DNA from: Erythrobacteraceae bacterium WH01K
Lineage (GTDB): Bacteria; Pseudomonadota; Alphaproteobacteria; Sphingomonadales; Sphingomonadaceae
DNA length: 64,000 bases
Assembly (NCBI GenBank): GCA_027941995.1
Contig: CP115966.1
Span: forward strand, 1,922,001-1,986,000
Direction of reading: 5' to 3'
The notes beneath the pieces were generated by a model, which did not search any database, was not told the DNA's origin, and saw nothing but the letters and a program-made list of their open reading frames with translations. The position numbers and the translations under genes were made by a program. Positions 6,567 through 17,809 of the stretch are shown in pieces (the stretch's first letter is position 1; the number at the start of each line of letters is the position of its first letter).

Positions 6567-9209
6567 ATGACTGGGGGTCACACCATACGGGCGATCGGGC
6601 CCGAGCCAGAGGGCGACGACGCGCACCGCGCGGCCGACGCCGCGACCGAGGAATATGGCACGGCGGAGTCGGAAGACTCCTACGAGCCCGAGGAAGAGCT
6701 GTGGGAGGAGGAGGCCGGTGCGGGCCGCGCGACTCGCAGCGAATGGATATGGCCTGCCCTCGCGCTGATCGCGATTGGGTGCTGGACCGTGTTTTTCGGC
6801 TGGACCTACCGCGAAGAAATGCTGGCCGGGGCGTCTGCGCAAGACTGGATACGCTGGGCCGGGGACTGGGCCCTGCCCGTCCTGCTGGTCATCGGAATCT
6901 GGCTTATCGCCATGCGGACGAGCCGCCGCGAGGCATCGCGCTTTGCCGATGCCGCCCACGCGCTCTCGGCCGAGTCCGCCCTGCTGGAAGAACGACTCGT
7001 CACGGTGAACCGGGAGCTGAGCCTGGCACGCGAATTCCTGTCCTCCGAAACACGCGAGCTCGAAACGCTTGGCCGTGTCGCCGGGACGCGCATCACGGAG
7101 CACGCGGAAAGCCTCCAGTCCCTGATCGGTCAAAACCATGACCAGGTCGAGCGGATCGGAACCATCAGCGAAAACGCGCTCGCCAATATGGACCGGCTGC
7201 GCGACGAACTCCCCGTTATCGCAAACTCTGCCCGCGACACCTCGAACCAGATCGGCGCCGCCGGTGAAGGCGCCAGCGAACAGCTGGAAAGGCTCGTGAC
7301 CGGGTTCGAACGGCTCAATGTCTTCGGGCAGGCGAGCGAGCAGCAGGTCGCCTCGCTCAGCGAACGGATCGATGCCGCCCTCGCCGCATTCGAAGCGCAG
7401 GCAGCGCACATGGGCGATGTGACCGAACAACGCTTCGCCGCGCTGCGCCAGGCAAGCGAGGAATATCGGGGCGAACTGGACTCGCGAGAAGTCGCCGGAC
7501 TGGCCGCCATGCGGCGCCGGATGGACAGCCTCGGCGAGGAACTGGCTGCCAGCAGCGCGGAACTGGATCGTGCCGAAACCGCCGCTATCGACAGTCTGAA
7601 AGAGCGCCTCGCCGGACTTTCCGATGAGAGCGCCTCGCTGTCCGCCGGCCTTAGAGCCACCGAGCAGCAGGCGGGAGACAGCTGGTCCCGCCAGGTCGAT
7701 GCCCTGCGCGAACGCCTTGGACAGGCGGTGGAGGAAATCCAGGCGTTGGATGGACAGGCGCTCGAAAATGCGCAGGCCAAGCTGGCGGAACTTCGCGCCG
7801 AGGCCGAGCGGGTCGATGCCGCCATGGCGGACCGGGACGCCGCGTTCGGATCGCGTGTGTCCGCGCGCCGGGAAGAAATCGAAGGTGCAGAGGCCGCTTC
7901 GCTTACGGCACTGGAAGACCGCTTTGCCGCCTTCGACGCCGGTCTGGCCCATCGCAAGGACCAGCAGGCGGAATACGCCGAAACCATCCAGGAACGTACC
8001 GAGGCAACCTTGGCGAAACTGGCGGAACTGGCCGGTCAATCGGAGGAACTGGCTGCCAGGGCCGAGAATGCCCAGCAACGCCTGACTGCGTCGAGCGAGA
8101 CCATGGCGGCGCGTATGGCAGGCGCGAGGGAAGATAGCGAAGTCCTGCAACCGGCCATCGAGGAACTGACCGAAGCGAGCGTGCGACTGCTCGAACTCAT
8201 CCAGGCCGGCGCCAATCACAGCCGGGAAACCTTGCCCTCCTCGCTCGAAGAAGCGGAAACCCGCCTGACTGCAGCCCGCGAGGCCGGAGAAGAACTACAG
8301 GCACTGCTGGGCGAAACGGGGAGCCGCTCGCGCTCGGTCTCCGACTACGTCATTCTTGCGCGTGAAGAGACCGAAAAGGTCGATGCCAATCTCGACGGTC
8401 TGGGCTCCCGTCTTGATGGCCTGCGCCAGACGTTTGCGAACGAGGTCGAAGCGCTTCGTGTCTCGCTCGCCGCACTGGAGGACGATACGGATGCTGTCGG
8501 CGAAAAGGCATCGACAACGCTGCGGGCTTCGATCGACGATCTGGATCGCAAGGCGCGCGAGGCGCTGTCGCTGACCGACACGGAAACGGAAAAACGCCTC
8601 GGGCTTCTGGCGGACACCATCGGCGAAAAGACAGCCGGGGCGATCGACGCCGCGCTGACGCAGCAATCATCGCGCAGCATCGCCGATCTCGACGCCGCCG
8701 CAGCAAAGGCAGCGGAGGCTGCAAGGCAGGCAGCCATGCAATTGCGGGACCAGCTTGCCCTCGTCAACGAACTGGCAGGCAATCTGGAAAACCGGGTTGC
8801 CCTGGCGCGGGAACGGGCGGAAGAGCAGGTCGACAACGATTTCGCGCGCCGTGTGGCCCTGATTACCGAAGCGTTGAACTCCAACGCGATCGACATTGCC
8901 AAGTCGCTGTCCAGCGACGTAACCGATACGGCATGGGCATCGTACCTGCGCGGCGACAGGGGCATCTTTACCCGCCGGGCCGTCAGCCTGATCGGAAACA
9001 CGGAAGCGCGCAAGGTCGCGGAACTTTACGACACCGACCCCGACTTCGCGGACCACGTCAGCCGCTATATCCACGATTTCGAGGCGATGCTTCGCACCAT
9101 GCTTTCGACCCGCGACGGAAACGCTCTGGGCGTTACCCTGCTCAGCTCCGACATGGGCAAGCTCTATGTCGCTCTCGCACAGGCGATCGAACGGCTTCGC
9201 TCCGATTGA
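6567..9209 (+). CDS. Large membrane-anchored coiled-coil protein, unknown function
   Basis: An 880-residue protein. An acidic N-terminal tail (residues 1-58, with EPEEELWEEEAG) is followed by two membrane helices at about 59-79 and 98-116. A very long Ala/Glu/Arg-rich region of about 120-780 has strong coiled-coil character. A C-terminal segment of roughly 100 residues looks globular (DTAWASYLRGDRGIFTRRAV onward). Both termini are probably cytoplasmic, giving a membrane-tethered rod. No Walker motifs or methyl-accepting chemotaxis signature were found. It is divergent, 60 bases away, from the Hpt-like/kinase-like cluster, suggesting a shared control region and a possible common role. It could be a structural or scaffold protein of the envelope or division machinery; this is inference only. 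Confidence 0.85.
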   Translation: MTGGHTIRAIGPEPEGDDAHRAADAATEEYGTAESEDSYEPEEELWEEEAGAGRATRSEWIWPALALIAIGCWTVFFGWTYREEMLAGASAQDWIRWAGDWALPVLLVIGIWLIAMRTSRREASRFADAAHALSAESALLEERLVTVNRELSLAREFLSSETRELETLGRVAGTRITEHAESLQSLIGQNHDQVERIGTISENALANMDRLRDELPVIANSARDTSNQIGAAGEGASEQLERLVTGFERLNVFGQASEQQVASLSERIDAALAAFEAQAAHMGDVTEQRFAALRQASEEYRGELDSREVAGLAAMRRRMDSLGEELAASSAELDRAETAAIDSLKERLAGLSDESASLSAGLRATEQQAGDSWSRQVDALRERLGQAVEEIQALDGQALENAQAKLAELRAEAERVDAAMADRDAAFGSRVSARREEIEGAEAASLTALEDRFAAFDAGLAHRKDQQAEYAETIQERTEATLAKLAELAGQSEELAARAENAQQRLTASSETMAARMAGAREDSEVLQPAIEELTEASVRLLELIQAGANHSRETLPSSLEEAETRLTAAREAGEELQALLGETGSRSRSVSDYVILAREETEKVDANLDGLGSRLDGLRQTFANEVEALRVSLAALEDDTDAVGEKASTTLRASIDDLDRKAREALSLTDTETEKRLGLLADTIGEKTAGAIDAALTQQSSRSIADLDAAAAKAAEAARQAAMQLRDQLALVNELAGNLENRVALARERAEEQVDNDFARRVALITEALNSNAIDIAKSLSSDVTDTAWASYLRGDRGIFTRRAVSLIGNTEARKVAELYDTDPDFADHVSRYIHDFEAMLRTMLSTRDGNALGVTLLSSDMGKLYVALAQAIERLRSD

Positions 9210-9227
9210 TCGGCGGGCCCCTTCGGC

Positions 9228-9524
9228 TCAGCTAGCGGTATCCTCGGTGACGAGGTGGCCAGGCCGCTCGAAGATGTCGATCGCATCGACGCCGATCCAG
9301 CGGTATTCGTAGTTGAGTACCCACAGCGTGGTCAGCACAGCAGCCATGATCGTGGCTCGGATCACGATCCTGCCGGGCCGGAAATTGGCAGGCGCGCTGT
9401 CAGCCTGCCCGGGAATTTTTTCCACCCCCATCTCGTCGGCTGTTTTTACGCCGAAAGGTAGCAGGACGAAGGCGCACATCACCCAGAACAGGAAATAGAT
9501 CGCAAGGATGGAGGTGATCTGCAT
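9228..9524 (-). CDS. DUF1467 family membrane protein
   Basis: A 98-residue protein with two membrane helices, about residues 5-25 (SILAIYFLFWVMCAFVLLPF) and 54-74. Between them lies a loop beginning GVKTADEMG, and the second helix is followed by LNYEYRWIGVDAIDIF. This is the pattern of the DUF1467 family found widely in Alphaproteobacteria behind rnj. It starts 5 bases after the RNase J stop, so it is almost certainly co-transcribed and is the last gene of the long nuo-birA-coaX-rnj series. Its function is unknown. Convergent with the coiled-coil gene across an 18-base gap. Confidence 0.8.
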   Translation of the reverse strand: MQITSILAIYFLFWVMCAFVLLPFGVKTADEMGVEKIPGQADSAPANFRPGRIVIRATIMAAVLTTLWVLNYEYRWIGVDAIDIFERPGHLVTEDTAS

Positions 9525-9529
9525 TCCGG

Positions 9530-11203
9530 TCAGCCTGCCAGGTCCACGACCCGGACCTGCGGTTTCTTGCCAGACCAGCGCGTGGCAGCCCGCCTTGCCG
9601 CGAGACGGGCCGCTTCCAGCCTGTCGCCGGCAGCCGAGCCTCCGCCCCGTCGTGGGCCCCTGCCCCGTCCCTTGCCGGTACGCCCGATCGCCTTTGCTAC
9701 ATCGGCCCTCGCTTCGGCGATGAAGTCGTCGTGGTCTTCATCCAGCGGAAGGCCGATGCTTTCCACGGTAACCCCGCCATCCGGTTCGAGGATGACGATC
9801 ACGGCACCATTGTGCGCCAGCCTGCGCCGCATCACGATGCTCTCGCCATTGGCAGGCACAATAATGTCGCCGTCCAGGACCAGGCGACCGGCTTCTATCT
9901 CCGCGATCTTTCCGGGCTTCCCGGGAGCGAGCCGCACGATGTCACCGTTCTTCTGGAATACGGCACTGGGAATCCCGGCGGCCAGTCCGACCCTCGCCTG
10001 TTCCTGCATGTGGCGGATCTCGCCATGGACAGGGACGAGGATTTCCGGTTCCAGCCATTCATACAGGGCCTCGAGCTCGGGGCGGCCCGGATGGCCCGAG
10101 ACATGGATCATGCTCTGCCGGTCGGTGACCATGACGATGCCGCGTTCGGACAGGCGGTTCTGCACCTTGCCGATACTGATTTCGTTACCGGGGATCTGGC
10201 GGCTGGAAAACAGGACGACATCGCCTTCGCTCAAGGACAGCGGGTGGTTGTCCTCTGCAATGCGGCTCAGCGCAGCGCGCGGTTCGCCCTGTCCGCCGGT
10301 CGCCATGATCAGGACTTTGCCGCGTGGCAGGCCCATGGCTGTGTCCCAGTCGACGGTGTTGGGGAAGTTCTGCAGGTAACCGTTATCCTGTGCAACTTCG
10401 ATCATCCGGTCGAGCGATCGCCCGGCGACAACCAGTTCGCGCCCGGTCGCCTTTGCCACTTCACCCAGCGTCTGCAGCCGCGCGACATTGGAGGCGAAAG
10501 TGGTCACCAGCACGCGGCGCCCGCTCCACTTCTTCACCTCTTCCATCAGGCCCTTGTAGACCGCACCTTCCGAACCGCTCGGTTCCGGATTGAACACGTT
10601 GGTGGAATCGCAAACCAGCGCAAGCACGCCTTCGGCGCCCATTTCGCGCAGTTCTTCCTCGGTCGTCGGTTCGCCGATGATCGGGTCTTCGTCCAGCTTC
10701 CAGTCGCCGGTGTGGAAGATCCGGCCATAAGGCGTGTCGATGGCCAGCGCGTTTCCTTCGGCGATGGAATGCGCCAGCGGAAGATAGGTGACTTCGAACG
10801 GTCCCAATTCGATGTGGCCGTGATCTTCTTCTATGATGCGGACCTCTACTTCGTCCAGCAGCCCTGCTTCCTGCAATTTGCGGCGGATCAGTTCGGCGGT
10901 GAACGGCGTTGCGTATAGCGGGACGCCCAGATCGGCTGCGAAATAGGGAATGGCCCCGATATGGTCCTCGTGAGCATGGGTCAGCACGATCCCCAGAAGC
11001 TCATCGGCGCGATCCTCAATGAACTCGATATCGGCGAACAGCAGTTCCGTGCCGGGATATTCGTTTGCGCCGAAGCTCATGCCGAGATCGACCATTAGCC
11101 ACTTGCCGTCACAGCCATACAGGTTGACGTTCATGCCGATCTCTCCGGAACCTCCAAGGGCCAGGAACAGCAGTTCGTTTTCGGGCGTGTAATCCTTTTT
11201 CAC
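9530..11203 (-). CDS. rnj: Ribonuclease J
   Basis: Metallo-beta-lactamase/beta-CASP ribonuclease acting as endonuclease and 5'-3' exonuclease on RNA in the cytoplasm. The zinc-binding motif HAHEDH is at residues 76-81 (within [14 protein letters not shown]), with later motifs HTGDW, the beta-CASP core and the VSGHPGRPE segment. Its length of 557 residues is typical. The C-terminus is a basic tail rich in GRGRG and Arg, likely for RNA contact. It overlaps the stop of coaX by 4 bases and is followed by DUF1467. The window also encodes RNase E (41007-43748), so the cell has both major decay endonuclease types, as many alphaproteobacteria do. Confidence 0.95.
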   Translation of the reverse strand: MKKDYTPENELLFLALGGSGEIGMNVNLYGCDGKWLMVDLGMSFGANEYPGTELLFADIEFIEDRADELLGIVLTHAHEDHIGAIPYFAADLGVPLYATPFTAELIRRKLQEAGLLDEVEVRIIEEDHGHIELGPFEVTYLPLAHSIAEGNALAIDTPYGRIFHTGDWKLDEDPIIGEPTTEEELREMGAEGVLALVCDSTNVFNPEPSGSEGAVYKGLMEEVKKWSGRRVLVTTFASNVARLQTLGEVAKATGRELVVAGRSLDRMIEVAQDNGYLQNFPNTVDWDTAMGLPRGKVLIMATGGQGEPRAALSRIAEDNHPLSLSEGDVVLFSSRQIPGNEISIGKVQNRLSERGIVMVTDRQSMIHVSGHPGRPELEALYEWLEPEILVPVHGEIRHMQEQARVGLAAGIPSAVFQKNGDIVRLAPGKPGKIAEIEAGRLVLDGDIIVPANGESIVMRRRLAHNGAVIVILEPDGGVTVESIGLPLDEDHDDFIAEARADVAKAIGRTGKGRGRGPRRGGGSAAGDRLEAARLAARRAATRWSGKKPQVRVVDLAG

Positions 11204-11976
11204 GAGCCGGCCCTGTCCGCGAGGATTTTGAGCCCGCGTATCGTCAGGTCGGCATCCACGACATCGAAGATGTCGGTATGGTCATCGAACAGGACTGCGA
11301 GGCCGCCGGTCGCAACAACCTTTGCCGGCCTGCCGATTTGCGTACGCATTCTCTCGATCAGACCTTCCATCATCGCGACATAGCCCCAGAAAATGCCGAT
11401 CAGCATCTGGTCTTCGGTGTTACGACCGATCACGCTGCGACTTTCCGGAGCGCGGATTGCGATGCGGGGCAGCTTGGCCGTCTTCCCCACCAGCGCATCG
11501 AGCGACAGATTGATCCCCGGCGTGATGATGCCGCCCTTGTAAGTGCCGTTGAAATCGAGCGCTTCGAACTTCGTCGCGGTTCCGAAGTCGACGACCACCT
11601 TGTCCCCTTCGACCAGTTCGTGCGCGGCCACGCAGTTAAGCGCACGGTCCGCGCCGAGCGAACTGGGCTGGTCGACGTCGATCTCGAACCCCCATTTCGC
11701 GGCGCCCTGCCCGGCCACCAGCGGCGTAAGGCCGAGATATTTCTCGATCAGGACGGTCAGGTTATGATCCGCCCTCGGCACGACAGATCCGAAGATGACC
11801 TGCGTGATGTCGCTGCGGGAAATATTCTCGATCTGCAGCAATTGCAGCAGCCAGACGGCGTATTCATCGCCCGTCCGGCGCGGATCGGTCGCGATGCGCC
11901 AGCGCGCACGCACCTCGTCCCCGTCGAAAACGGCAAAAACGAGGTTCGTGTTTCCGACATCGATGGCGAGCAGCAT
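11200..11976 (-). CDS. coaX: Type III pantothenate kinase
   Basis: Phosphorylates pantothenate, the first step of coenzyme A synthesis. At 258 residues it has the usual type III length. The ASKHA-fold phosphate motif is DVGNTN at residues 6-11, followed by the substrate segment GADRAL and the second phosphate motif [11 protein letters not shown]. It lies 4 bases after birA and overlaps rnj by 4 bases, so translation of the three is coupled. This order behind nuoN is familiar in alphaproteobacteria. Confidence 0.95.
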   Translation of the reverse strand: MLLAIDVGNTNLVFAVFDGDEVRARWRIATDPRRTGDEYAVWLLQLLQIENISRSDITQVIFGSVVPRADHNLTVLIEKYLGLTPLVAGQGAAKWGFEIDVDQPSSLGADRALNCVAAHELVEGDKVVVDFGTATKFEALDFNGTYKGGIITPGINLSLDALVGKTAKLPRIAIRAPESRSVIGRNTEDQMLIGIFWGYVAMMEGLIERMRTQIGRPAKVVATGGLAVLFDDHTDIFDVVDADLTIRGLKILADRAGS

Positions 11977-11980
11977 GAAA

Positions 11981-12721
11981 TCAGGTCTCCTTGGCGAGCA
12001 TCACATCGCCGGCATGAATGGTACGCAAAGAACCGTCGCCCAAGCGCAATTGCAGCGAGCCATTGTCGTCCAGCCCGCCGAACGCACCTTCCCGAGCAGT
12101 CCCGTCCGGTTCGTGCACGGATAGTTTCGTACCGATGGCGAAGGCGGCAGCCTGCCATCGGCGCAGGATCGCCTCAAGCCCATAGGTACGCCAGCGTTCA
12201 AGCTCACGGTCCAGCGCAATGGCGAGATCGCAAGCGAACAGGTCCCGGTCCGGTGCCGGCCCGACTTCGGCAAAGGCCATCGTCCTGCGGCCGGGCACCT
12301 TGGGAGCCTTGGCAAGATTGACACCGATGCCGAGGACGACGGCGTCTCCCTCTCTCTCGAGCAGTATTCCGGCCACCTTGGCCTCACCAAGCATGAGGTC
12401 GTTCGGCCATTTCAGCCGCAACCGTGAAGGGTCGCCGGATAGCGGGGTCGCTGCTTCGTGCAGTGCCAGTCCAGCCACCAGCGCAAGGGTGTGGGCAGGC
12501 GGATCGCCGGGACCCGGACGAACCACGGTGGAGCCCATGAAGTTTCCCGCGCCATCGAACCATTCGCGGCCCTGTCTGCCCCTGCCGGCGGTCTGGCGGT
12601 CTGTTACCAGCCACTCGCCTTCGGGCACACGCTCCCCGCTGCGCAGGGCGTCCAGCAGGTCGGCATTGGTTGAGCCGGTCTCGGCCGCAATGCGGATCGA
12701 GCGGGCGCTGCCCTCAACCAA
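11981..12721 (-). CDS. birA: Biotin--[acetyl-CoA-carboxylase] ligase
   Basis: Attaches biotin to the carboxyl-carrier subunit of acetyl-CoA carboxylase through biotinyl-AMP. At 246 residues it has only the catalytic and C-terminal SH3-like domains. The DNA-binding helix-turn-helix of the E. coli repressor type is absent, so it is monofunctional. Visible motifs are GSTNADL, the biotinoyl-AMP loop GRGRQGREW and KWPNDLML with VAGILLE. It overlaps the end of nuoN by 8 bases and is followed closely by coaX. The grouping of two cofactor enzymes with complex I is common in this lineage. Confidence 0.93.
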   Translation of the reverse strand: MVEGSARSIRIAAETGSTNADLLDALRSGERVPEGEWLVTDRQTAGRGRQGREWFDGAGNFMGSTVVRPGPGDPPAHTLALVAGLALHEAATPLSGDPSRLRLKWPNDLMLGEAKVAGILLEREGDAVVLGIGVNLAKAPKVPGRRTMAFAEVGPAPDRDLFACDLAIALDRELERWRTYGLEAILRRWQAAAFAIGTKLSVHEPDGTAREGAFGGLDDNGSLQLRLGDGSLRTIHAGDVMLAKET

Positions 12722-14174
12722 GGAACAGCGACGCTGCTGCTGTGTCCGCCTGATCGCCCAGCCAGTTCGTCAGCAGGAAGGCAAGCGGGCTGACGAGGAT
12801 GGCACTGCCGATCAGGATCGCCCAGCTGGCCATGTCCGCCTCGCCCGTAGCGCGGTCCACCGGATCATCGAAGAACATAACCTTGACGAACTTGATGTAA
12901 TAGAACGCGCCGATGACGCTTGCCGCGATACCGATGGCCGCGAGCAGGACCAGATCGGCCTGGACCGCCGCCTGGAAGACGACGAACTTGCCCCAGAAGC
13001 CGAACAGCGGCGGGATACCGGCAAGGCTGAACATCAGGATGAGCAGGCACCAGGCCATCAGCGGGCGCGTGGTCGACAGGCCGGCGATATCGTCGAACGT
13101 TTGGAGCTGATCGCCCTGCGCATTGCGCAGCATCAGCACTGCGACGAAGCTGCCCAGCGACATCACGACGTAAATCGCGAGATAGACCAGCATGGCGGAC
13201 AGGCCCTCGACGGTCGCAGCGGCGAGACCGATGAGAATGAAGCCGACATTGTTGATCGAGGAATACGCCAGCAGGCGCTTCAGATTGTTTTGCCCGATGG
13301 CCCCCAGCGCACCGACGACGATCGATAGCACCGCCGCCGTCATCACGATCTGCCGCCATTCGGCGACCTGCCCGCCGAACGCCTCAAGCGCCACGCGCGA
13401 AAGAAGCGCGATCGCGGCAACCTTGGGCGCGGTCGCGAAGAAAGTCGTGACCGGTGTCGGCGCGCCTTCGTAAACGTCGGGGGTCCACATGTGGAACGGC
13501 ACCGCGCTGATCTTGAATGCAAGGCCCACGAACATGAAGACAAGTCCGAAAAGGCCACCTGTCGAAATCCCGTCGGACAACGCTACCGAAATGCCAGCGA
13601 AGGATGTCGTCCCGGTGAAGCCGTATGTAAGGCTCATGCCGTAAAGCAGGATGCCCGAGGCCAGCGCGCCAAGGATGAAATATTTCAGGCCGGCCTCTGC
13701 CGAGCGCTGGTCGTCGCGCAGGAAACTGGCGAGGACGTAGGCCGCGAGGCTGTTGAGCTCCAGGCCGATATACAGCGAAACCAGGTCGGTCGCGGCAACC
13801 ATCAGGCTCATGCCCGTCGTCGCAAGCAGAACCAGGATGGCATATTCCCCGCGAAGCGCTCCGTTGCGGGCAAGGAAGGACGGACCGATCGCAAGACAGG
13901 CAATACCGGCGAGGTAGATCAGGGTTTTCGCGAACGCGGCGAAGGCGTCAGCCGAGAACTGCGTCAGGAACGCCATCGCTCCCGCACCGGCGGTCCCCCC
14001 GGTCACGGTTGGAACCACGAAAAACAGCGCGGCGCCGAGAGCCGTCGCGGCCAGTATGAAGACGAGCCGTGCTGTCGAGCGCCCGCCGTAAGCGACCACG
14101 AGCAGCAGGAGCATGGCCGCCGCGCTCAGCAAGAGCTCCGAAGCCATGAGGCCGAGGGACTGCATGATATCCAT
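12714..14174 (-). CDS. nuoN: NADH-quinone oxidoreductase subunit N
   Basis: Antiporter-like membrane subunit of complex I taking part in proton pumping. It has 486 residues with about 14 membrane helices. The conserved charged residues of the family are seen: the Glu in SLYIGLELNSLAAYVLASF and Lys residues in the central helices, such as NNLKRLLAYSSINNVGF. It is the last structural nuo gene; it touches nuoM at one base and overlaps birA by 8 bases. An in-frame Met4 is an alternative start. Confidence 0.96.
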   Translation of the reverse strand: MDIMQSLGLMASELLLSAAAMLLLLVVAYGGRSTARLVFILAATALGAALFFVVPTVTGGTAGAGAMAFLTQFSADAFAAFAKTLIYLAGIACLAIGPSFLARNGALRGEYAILVLLATTGMSLMVAATDLVSLYIGLELNSLAAYVLASFLRDDQRSAEAGLKYFILGALASGILLYGMSLTYGFTGTTSFAGISVALSDGISTGGLFGLVFMFVGLAFKISAVPFHMWTPDVYEGAPTPVTTFFATAPKVAAIALLSRVALEAFGGQVAEWRQIVMTAAVLSIVVGALGAIGQNNLKRLLAYSSINNVGFILIGLAAATVEGLSAMLVYLAIYVVMSLGSFVAVLMLRNAQGDQLQTFDDIAGLSTTRPLMAWCLLILMFSLAGIPPLFGFWGKFVVFQAAVQADLVLLAAIGIAASVIGAFYYIKFVKVMFFDDPVDRATGEADMASWAILIGSAILVSPLAFLLTNWLGDQADTAAASLFLG

Positions 14175-15724
14175 CAGTGCTCTCCCCCTTCCGCATGCTC
14201 GTAGGGGACGTAATTGGCCGCATTCGCACGCGGCTCCCCTGCCCGCAGCTTCGCATCGCCCTGCGGAGCAGCGCGTGCCACACGCGCCTCCAGCGCCGCG
14301 ATGTCGCTACGCATCGGCGCGATGAAGCTTTCCGGATAGATACCCATCCACAGAACCGCTGCAGCGATCGGGGCGAGCATGACCCATTCGCGCGCATTCA
14401 TGTCGGACATGGCCGCAGCGTCCTCGTTCACCTGCGCTCCAAAAACAACGCGGCGGTAGAGATAGAGCATGTAGCCTGCACCAAGGATGATGCCGGTGGT
14501 CAGGATGAGCGTCACGTCGCTGGAAATCTCGTATACGCCGGCGAGGCTGATGAACTCCGCGACGAAGCCGCTGGTTCCGGGAAGCCCGATGCTGGCCATG
14601 GTGAAAAGGAGGAAGAACAGCGCATAACGCGGCATGTTGATGGCAAGTCCGCCATAGCGCGATATCTCGCGCGTATGCAGCCGGTCGTAGATGATGCCCA
14701 CGCACAGGAACAGCGCGCCCGATACCAGCCCGTGGCTCAGCATCATGATCATCGCGCCTTCCAGACCCTGTATATTGAAGGCGAACAGGCCAGCGGTCAC
14801 GATGGCCATATGGGCGACCGAGGAATAGGCGATCAATTTTTTCATGTCCTGCTGAACCAGGGCCACCAGCGAGGCATAGACCACCGCGATGCACGACAGG
14901 ATCAGGACCAGCCAGACGAACTGGGCGCTCGCCTCGGGGAACATCGGCAGGCTGAAACGGATGAAACCGTAGCCGCCCAGTTTCAGCAGCACGCCTGCAA
15001 GAATGACGGAGCCTGCAGTGGGCGCCTGGACGTGCGCGGCGGGAAGCCACGTATGCACCGGGAACATCGGCATCTTCACAGCGAAACTGGCGAAGAAGGC
15101 GAGCCACAGCCACGTCTGCGCTTCGGGCGCGAAATCGTACTGCATCAGGGTCGGGATGTCCGACGTTCCGGCAGCGTTCACCATCCAGAACATCGCGATC
15201 AGCATCAGGACCGAACCGATCAGCGTATAGAGGAAGAACTTGAAACTGGCATAGATACGGTCCGCCCCGCCCCAGATGCCGATGATGAGATACATCGGGA
15301 TCAGGCCCGCTTCGAAGAAGATGTAGAACAGGAACAGGTCCTGCGCCGCGAACACACCGATCATGAGCGTTTCCATGATCAGGAAAGACGCCATGTATTC
15401 GCCGACGCGCTTCGTGATGCCGTCCCAGCTTGCAAGGATGCAGATCGGCATCAGGAACACGCTGAGCATGATCAGCATCAGCGCGATGCCGTCGATACCG
15501 AGCGCGTACTGGAAGCCGGCAAAGAGGTCTGCCCGCTCCGTGAATTGCCACTGCGGGCCGCCAATCTCGAACCCGGCCCACAGCAGGATGCCGAGCGCAA
15601 GGTTTATCAGCGTGGCCGCTAGCGCGACCAGACGCGCCTCGCTCGCTGCAAGGAAGAAGCAGGCCAGGCCGCCGACCAGCGGCACCAGCAGCATCAGGGA
15701 GAGGATCGGAAGACCGTCCATCAC
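14174..15724 (-). CDS. nuoM: NADH-quinone oxidoreductase subunit M
   Basis: Antiporter-like proton-pumping membrane subunit of complex I. It has 516 residues and about 14 helices. The key Glu is in [20 protein letters not shown] and the central Lys region is [16 protein letters not shown]. The half-channel loop [10 protein letters not shown] is also present. Overlaps nuoL by 4 bases and abuts nuoN. The C-terminal tail (about 40 residues, [16 protein letters not shown]) is polar and longer than in many homologues. Confidence 0.97.
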   Translation of the reverse strand: MMDGLPILSLMLLVPLVGGLACFFLAASEARLVALAATLINLALGILLWAGFEIGGPQWQFTERADLFAGFQYALGIDGIALMLIMLSVFLMPICILASWDGITKRVGEYMASFLIMETLMIGVFAAQDLFLFYIFFEAGLIPMYLIIGIWGGADRIYASFKFFLYTLIGSVLMLIAMFWMVNAAGTSDIPTLMQYDFAPEAQTWLWLAFFASFAVKMPMFPVHTWLPAAHVQAPTAGSVILAGVLLKLGGYGFIRFSLPMFPEASAQFVWLVLILSCIAVVYASLVALVQQDMKKLIAYSSVAHMAIVTAGLFAFNIQGLEGAMIMMLSHGLVSGALFLCVGIIYDRLHTREISRYGGLAINMPRYALFFLLFTMASIGLPGTSGFVAEFISLAGVYEISSDVTLILTTGIILGAGYMLYLYRRVVFGAQVNEDAAAMSDMNAREWVMLAPIAAAVLWMGIYPESFIAPMRSDIAALEARVARAAPQGDAKLRAGEPRANAANYVPYEHAEGGEH

Positions 15725-17802
15725 ATCAATACCCAGGTAATGGCGGCCACGAGGCCGAGTAACATGACAAGCGCGTAGCTGGTGAGATAGCCCGACTGGA
15801 AGCGCTTCGCACCGGCGGACCCCTGCCTGACCAGCCAGGCGACACCGTCAGGCCCGAAGCGATCAATCGTCCCGATATCGACGAGTTTCCAGAAGGCGCG
15901 GCCGACGATGAAAGCGGGTTTGACGAACAGGATGTTGTAAAGCTCGTCGAAATACCACTTGTTGTAGAGGAACCGGTAGATCGGACCCAACTGCTCCACC
16001 GTCTTCCCGGGGATCGAAGTGTCCTTGATATAGGCAAGCCACGCGAAGAGCAGGCCGAGCAGCATCGACACGGTCGCCGTCAGCTTCACCCAGAGCGGCA
16101 CCGCGTGCAACGCATGGATCAGGTTCTCGTTGAAATAGATCGCTGCGCCCCAGAAGCCGTTCGGGTCGACGCCGTCGGAAGACCCGTCGATGAACGGGTA
16201 CTTGAAGACGTAACCCGCAAAGATGGCGCCCACGCTCAGGATGACGAGCGGGATCAGCATGACCGACGGGCTCTCGTGCGGATGATAACCGCCCGTACCG
16301 GACTGGTGATCGGCGGACGGCACTGCGTGATGCGCATCGTAGCCGGCATCTTCCTGAATCGGGGGATTGTGCTCTTCCGGTTCGGCATGGCCGTGATGGA
16401 CAGCGTGCTGGATATGCCCGCTCTCGATCCAGCGCGGCTTGCCCCAGAAGGTCAGGAACATCAGGCGCCAGCTGTAGAAGCTGGTCAGCAGCGCGGCGAA
16501 GGCACCGGCCCAGAACGCAAAGTTGCCCATGTTCGTGCCGCGCGCGAACGCTGCTTCCAGGATCGCGTCCTTGGAATAGAAACCGGCGAAGCCGAAGAAC
16601 CCGAGGACGCCGACGCCGGTAATGGCCAGCGTGCCTGCCATCATCGCCCAGAACGTAATCGGGATTTTCTTACGCAGGCCGCCGTAATACCGCATGTCCT
16701 GCTCGTGATGCATGGCGTGGATGACCGAGCCTGCACCGAGGAACAGCAGCGCCTTGAAGAAGGCGTGCGTGAACAGGTGGAACATGGCGACACCGTACGC
16801 CCCGACCCCTGCAGCAAAGAACATGTAGCCGAGCTGCGAACAGGTCGAATAGGCGATGACGCGCTTGATATCCCACTGCGTCGTGCCGACCGTTGCAGCG
16901 AACAGGCAAGTCATCGCGCCGATGAAGGTCACGATCGCCAGTGCAGTCGGCGCCGTCTCGAACATGGGCGACAGGCGGCAGACCATGAACACGCCGGCCG
17001 TCACCATCGTTGCGGCGTGGATCAGCGCGGACACCGGCGTCGGCCCCTCCATTGCGTCCGGCAACCAGGTGTGAAGGCCCAGCTGTGCCGACTTGCCCAT
17101 CGCACCGATGAACAGGAGGATGCACAGGATATCCATCGTGTAGAAACGGAACCCGATGAACGTGATGCTGCTACCGCTCATACCGGGCGCGGCTTCGAGG
17201 ATTTCCGGAATCGACGTCGTGCCGAACACCAGGAATGTGCCGAAGATACCGAGCATGAAGCCGAGGTCGCCCACGCGGTTGACGGTAAAAGCCTTGATCG
17301 CCGCCGCATTGGCGCTCGGCTTCTTGAACCAGAATCCGATAAGCAGGTAACTCGCTAGGCCCACCCCTTCCCATCCGAAAAACATCTGGACGAGGTTGTC
17401 TGCCGTCACCAGCATCAGCATGGCGAAGGTGAAAAGCGACAGGTATGCGAAGAACCGCGGCTGGTCCGGATCTTCGTCCATGTAGCCCCAGCTGTAGAGA
17501 TGGACGAGCGCGGACACGCTGTTGATCACGACCAGCATGACGGCGGTCAGCGCATCGACCCGCAGCGCCCAGTCGAAGGTCAGGTCGCCCGAACGCACCC
17601 AGTCGAGCACGGGCACGACGGTCGCCTGCTCCGTCCCCCCGAGGAAACCGAGGAAGATCGGCCAGCTCAGCGCAGCGGACACGAACAGGGCGCCGGTCGT
17701 GATCGACTTGGCAACCGTGTTGCCCAGCGCCCGGTTGCCGAGCCCGGCTACGATCGCTGCCAGCAGCGGCAGGAATACGATGATCAGGATTTGCGAGGAC
17801 AC
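15721..17802 (-). CDS. nuoL: NADH-quinone oxidoreductase subunit L
   Basis: Largest antiporter-like membrane subunit of complex I, carrying the long amphipathic helix that runs along the membrane arm. It has 693 residues. The conserved Glu sits in [18 protein letters not shown], the Lys helix near [17 protein letters not shown], and the channel loop is [20 protein letters not shown] His-rich hydrophilic loop ([19 protein letters not shown]) occurs near residue 465. It starts 7 bases behind nuoK and overlaps nuoM by 4 bases. Confidence 0.97.
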   Translation of the reverse strand: MSSQILIIVFLPLLAAIVAGLGNRALGNTVAKSITTGALFVSAALSWPIFLGFLGGTEQATVVPVLDWVRSGDLTFDWALRVDALTAVMLVVINSVSALVHLYSWGYMDEDPDQPRFFAYLSLFTFAMLMLVTADNLVQMFFGWEGVGLASYLLIGFWFKKPSANAAAIKAFTVNRVGDLGFMLGIFGTFLVFGTTSIPEILEAAPGMSGSSITFIGFRFYTMDILCILLFIGAMGKSAQLGLHTWLPDAMEGPTPVSALIHAATMVTAGVFMVCRLSPMFETAPTALAIVTFIGAMTCLFAATVGTTQWDIKRVIAYSTCSQLGYMFFAAGVGAYGVAMFHLFTHAFFKALLFLGAGSVIHAMHHEQDMRYYGGLRKKIPITFWAMMAGTLAITGVGVLGFFGFAGFYSKDAILEAAFARGTNMGNFAFWAGAFAALLTSFYSWRLMFLTFWGKPRWIESGHIQHAVHHGHAEPEEHNPPIQEDAGYDAHHAVPSADHQSGTGGYHPHESPSVMLIPLVILSVGAIFAGYVFKYPFIDGSSDGVDPNGFWGAAIYFNENLIHALHAVPLWVKLTATVSMLLGLLFAWLAYIKDTSIPGKTVEQLGPIYRFLYNKWYFDELYNILFVKPAFIVGRAFWKLVDIGTIDRFGPDGVAWLVRQGSAGAKRFQSGYLTSYALVMLLGLVAAITWVLM

Positions 17803-17809
17803 CGGGCGA

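Noticed and set aside
6534-8219. 561-codon minus-strand frame over the coiled-coil gene
   Set aside because: Antisense shadow of a strongly biased Ala/Glu/Arg-rich gene; the plus-strand frame has membrane helices and sensible coiled coils.
14177-15622. 481-codon plus-strand frame over nuoM
   Set aside because: Polar, His/Arg/Asp-rich antisense of a membrane protein gene; typical shadow.
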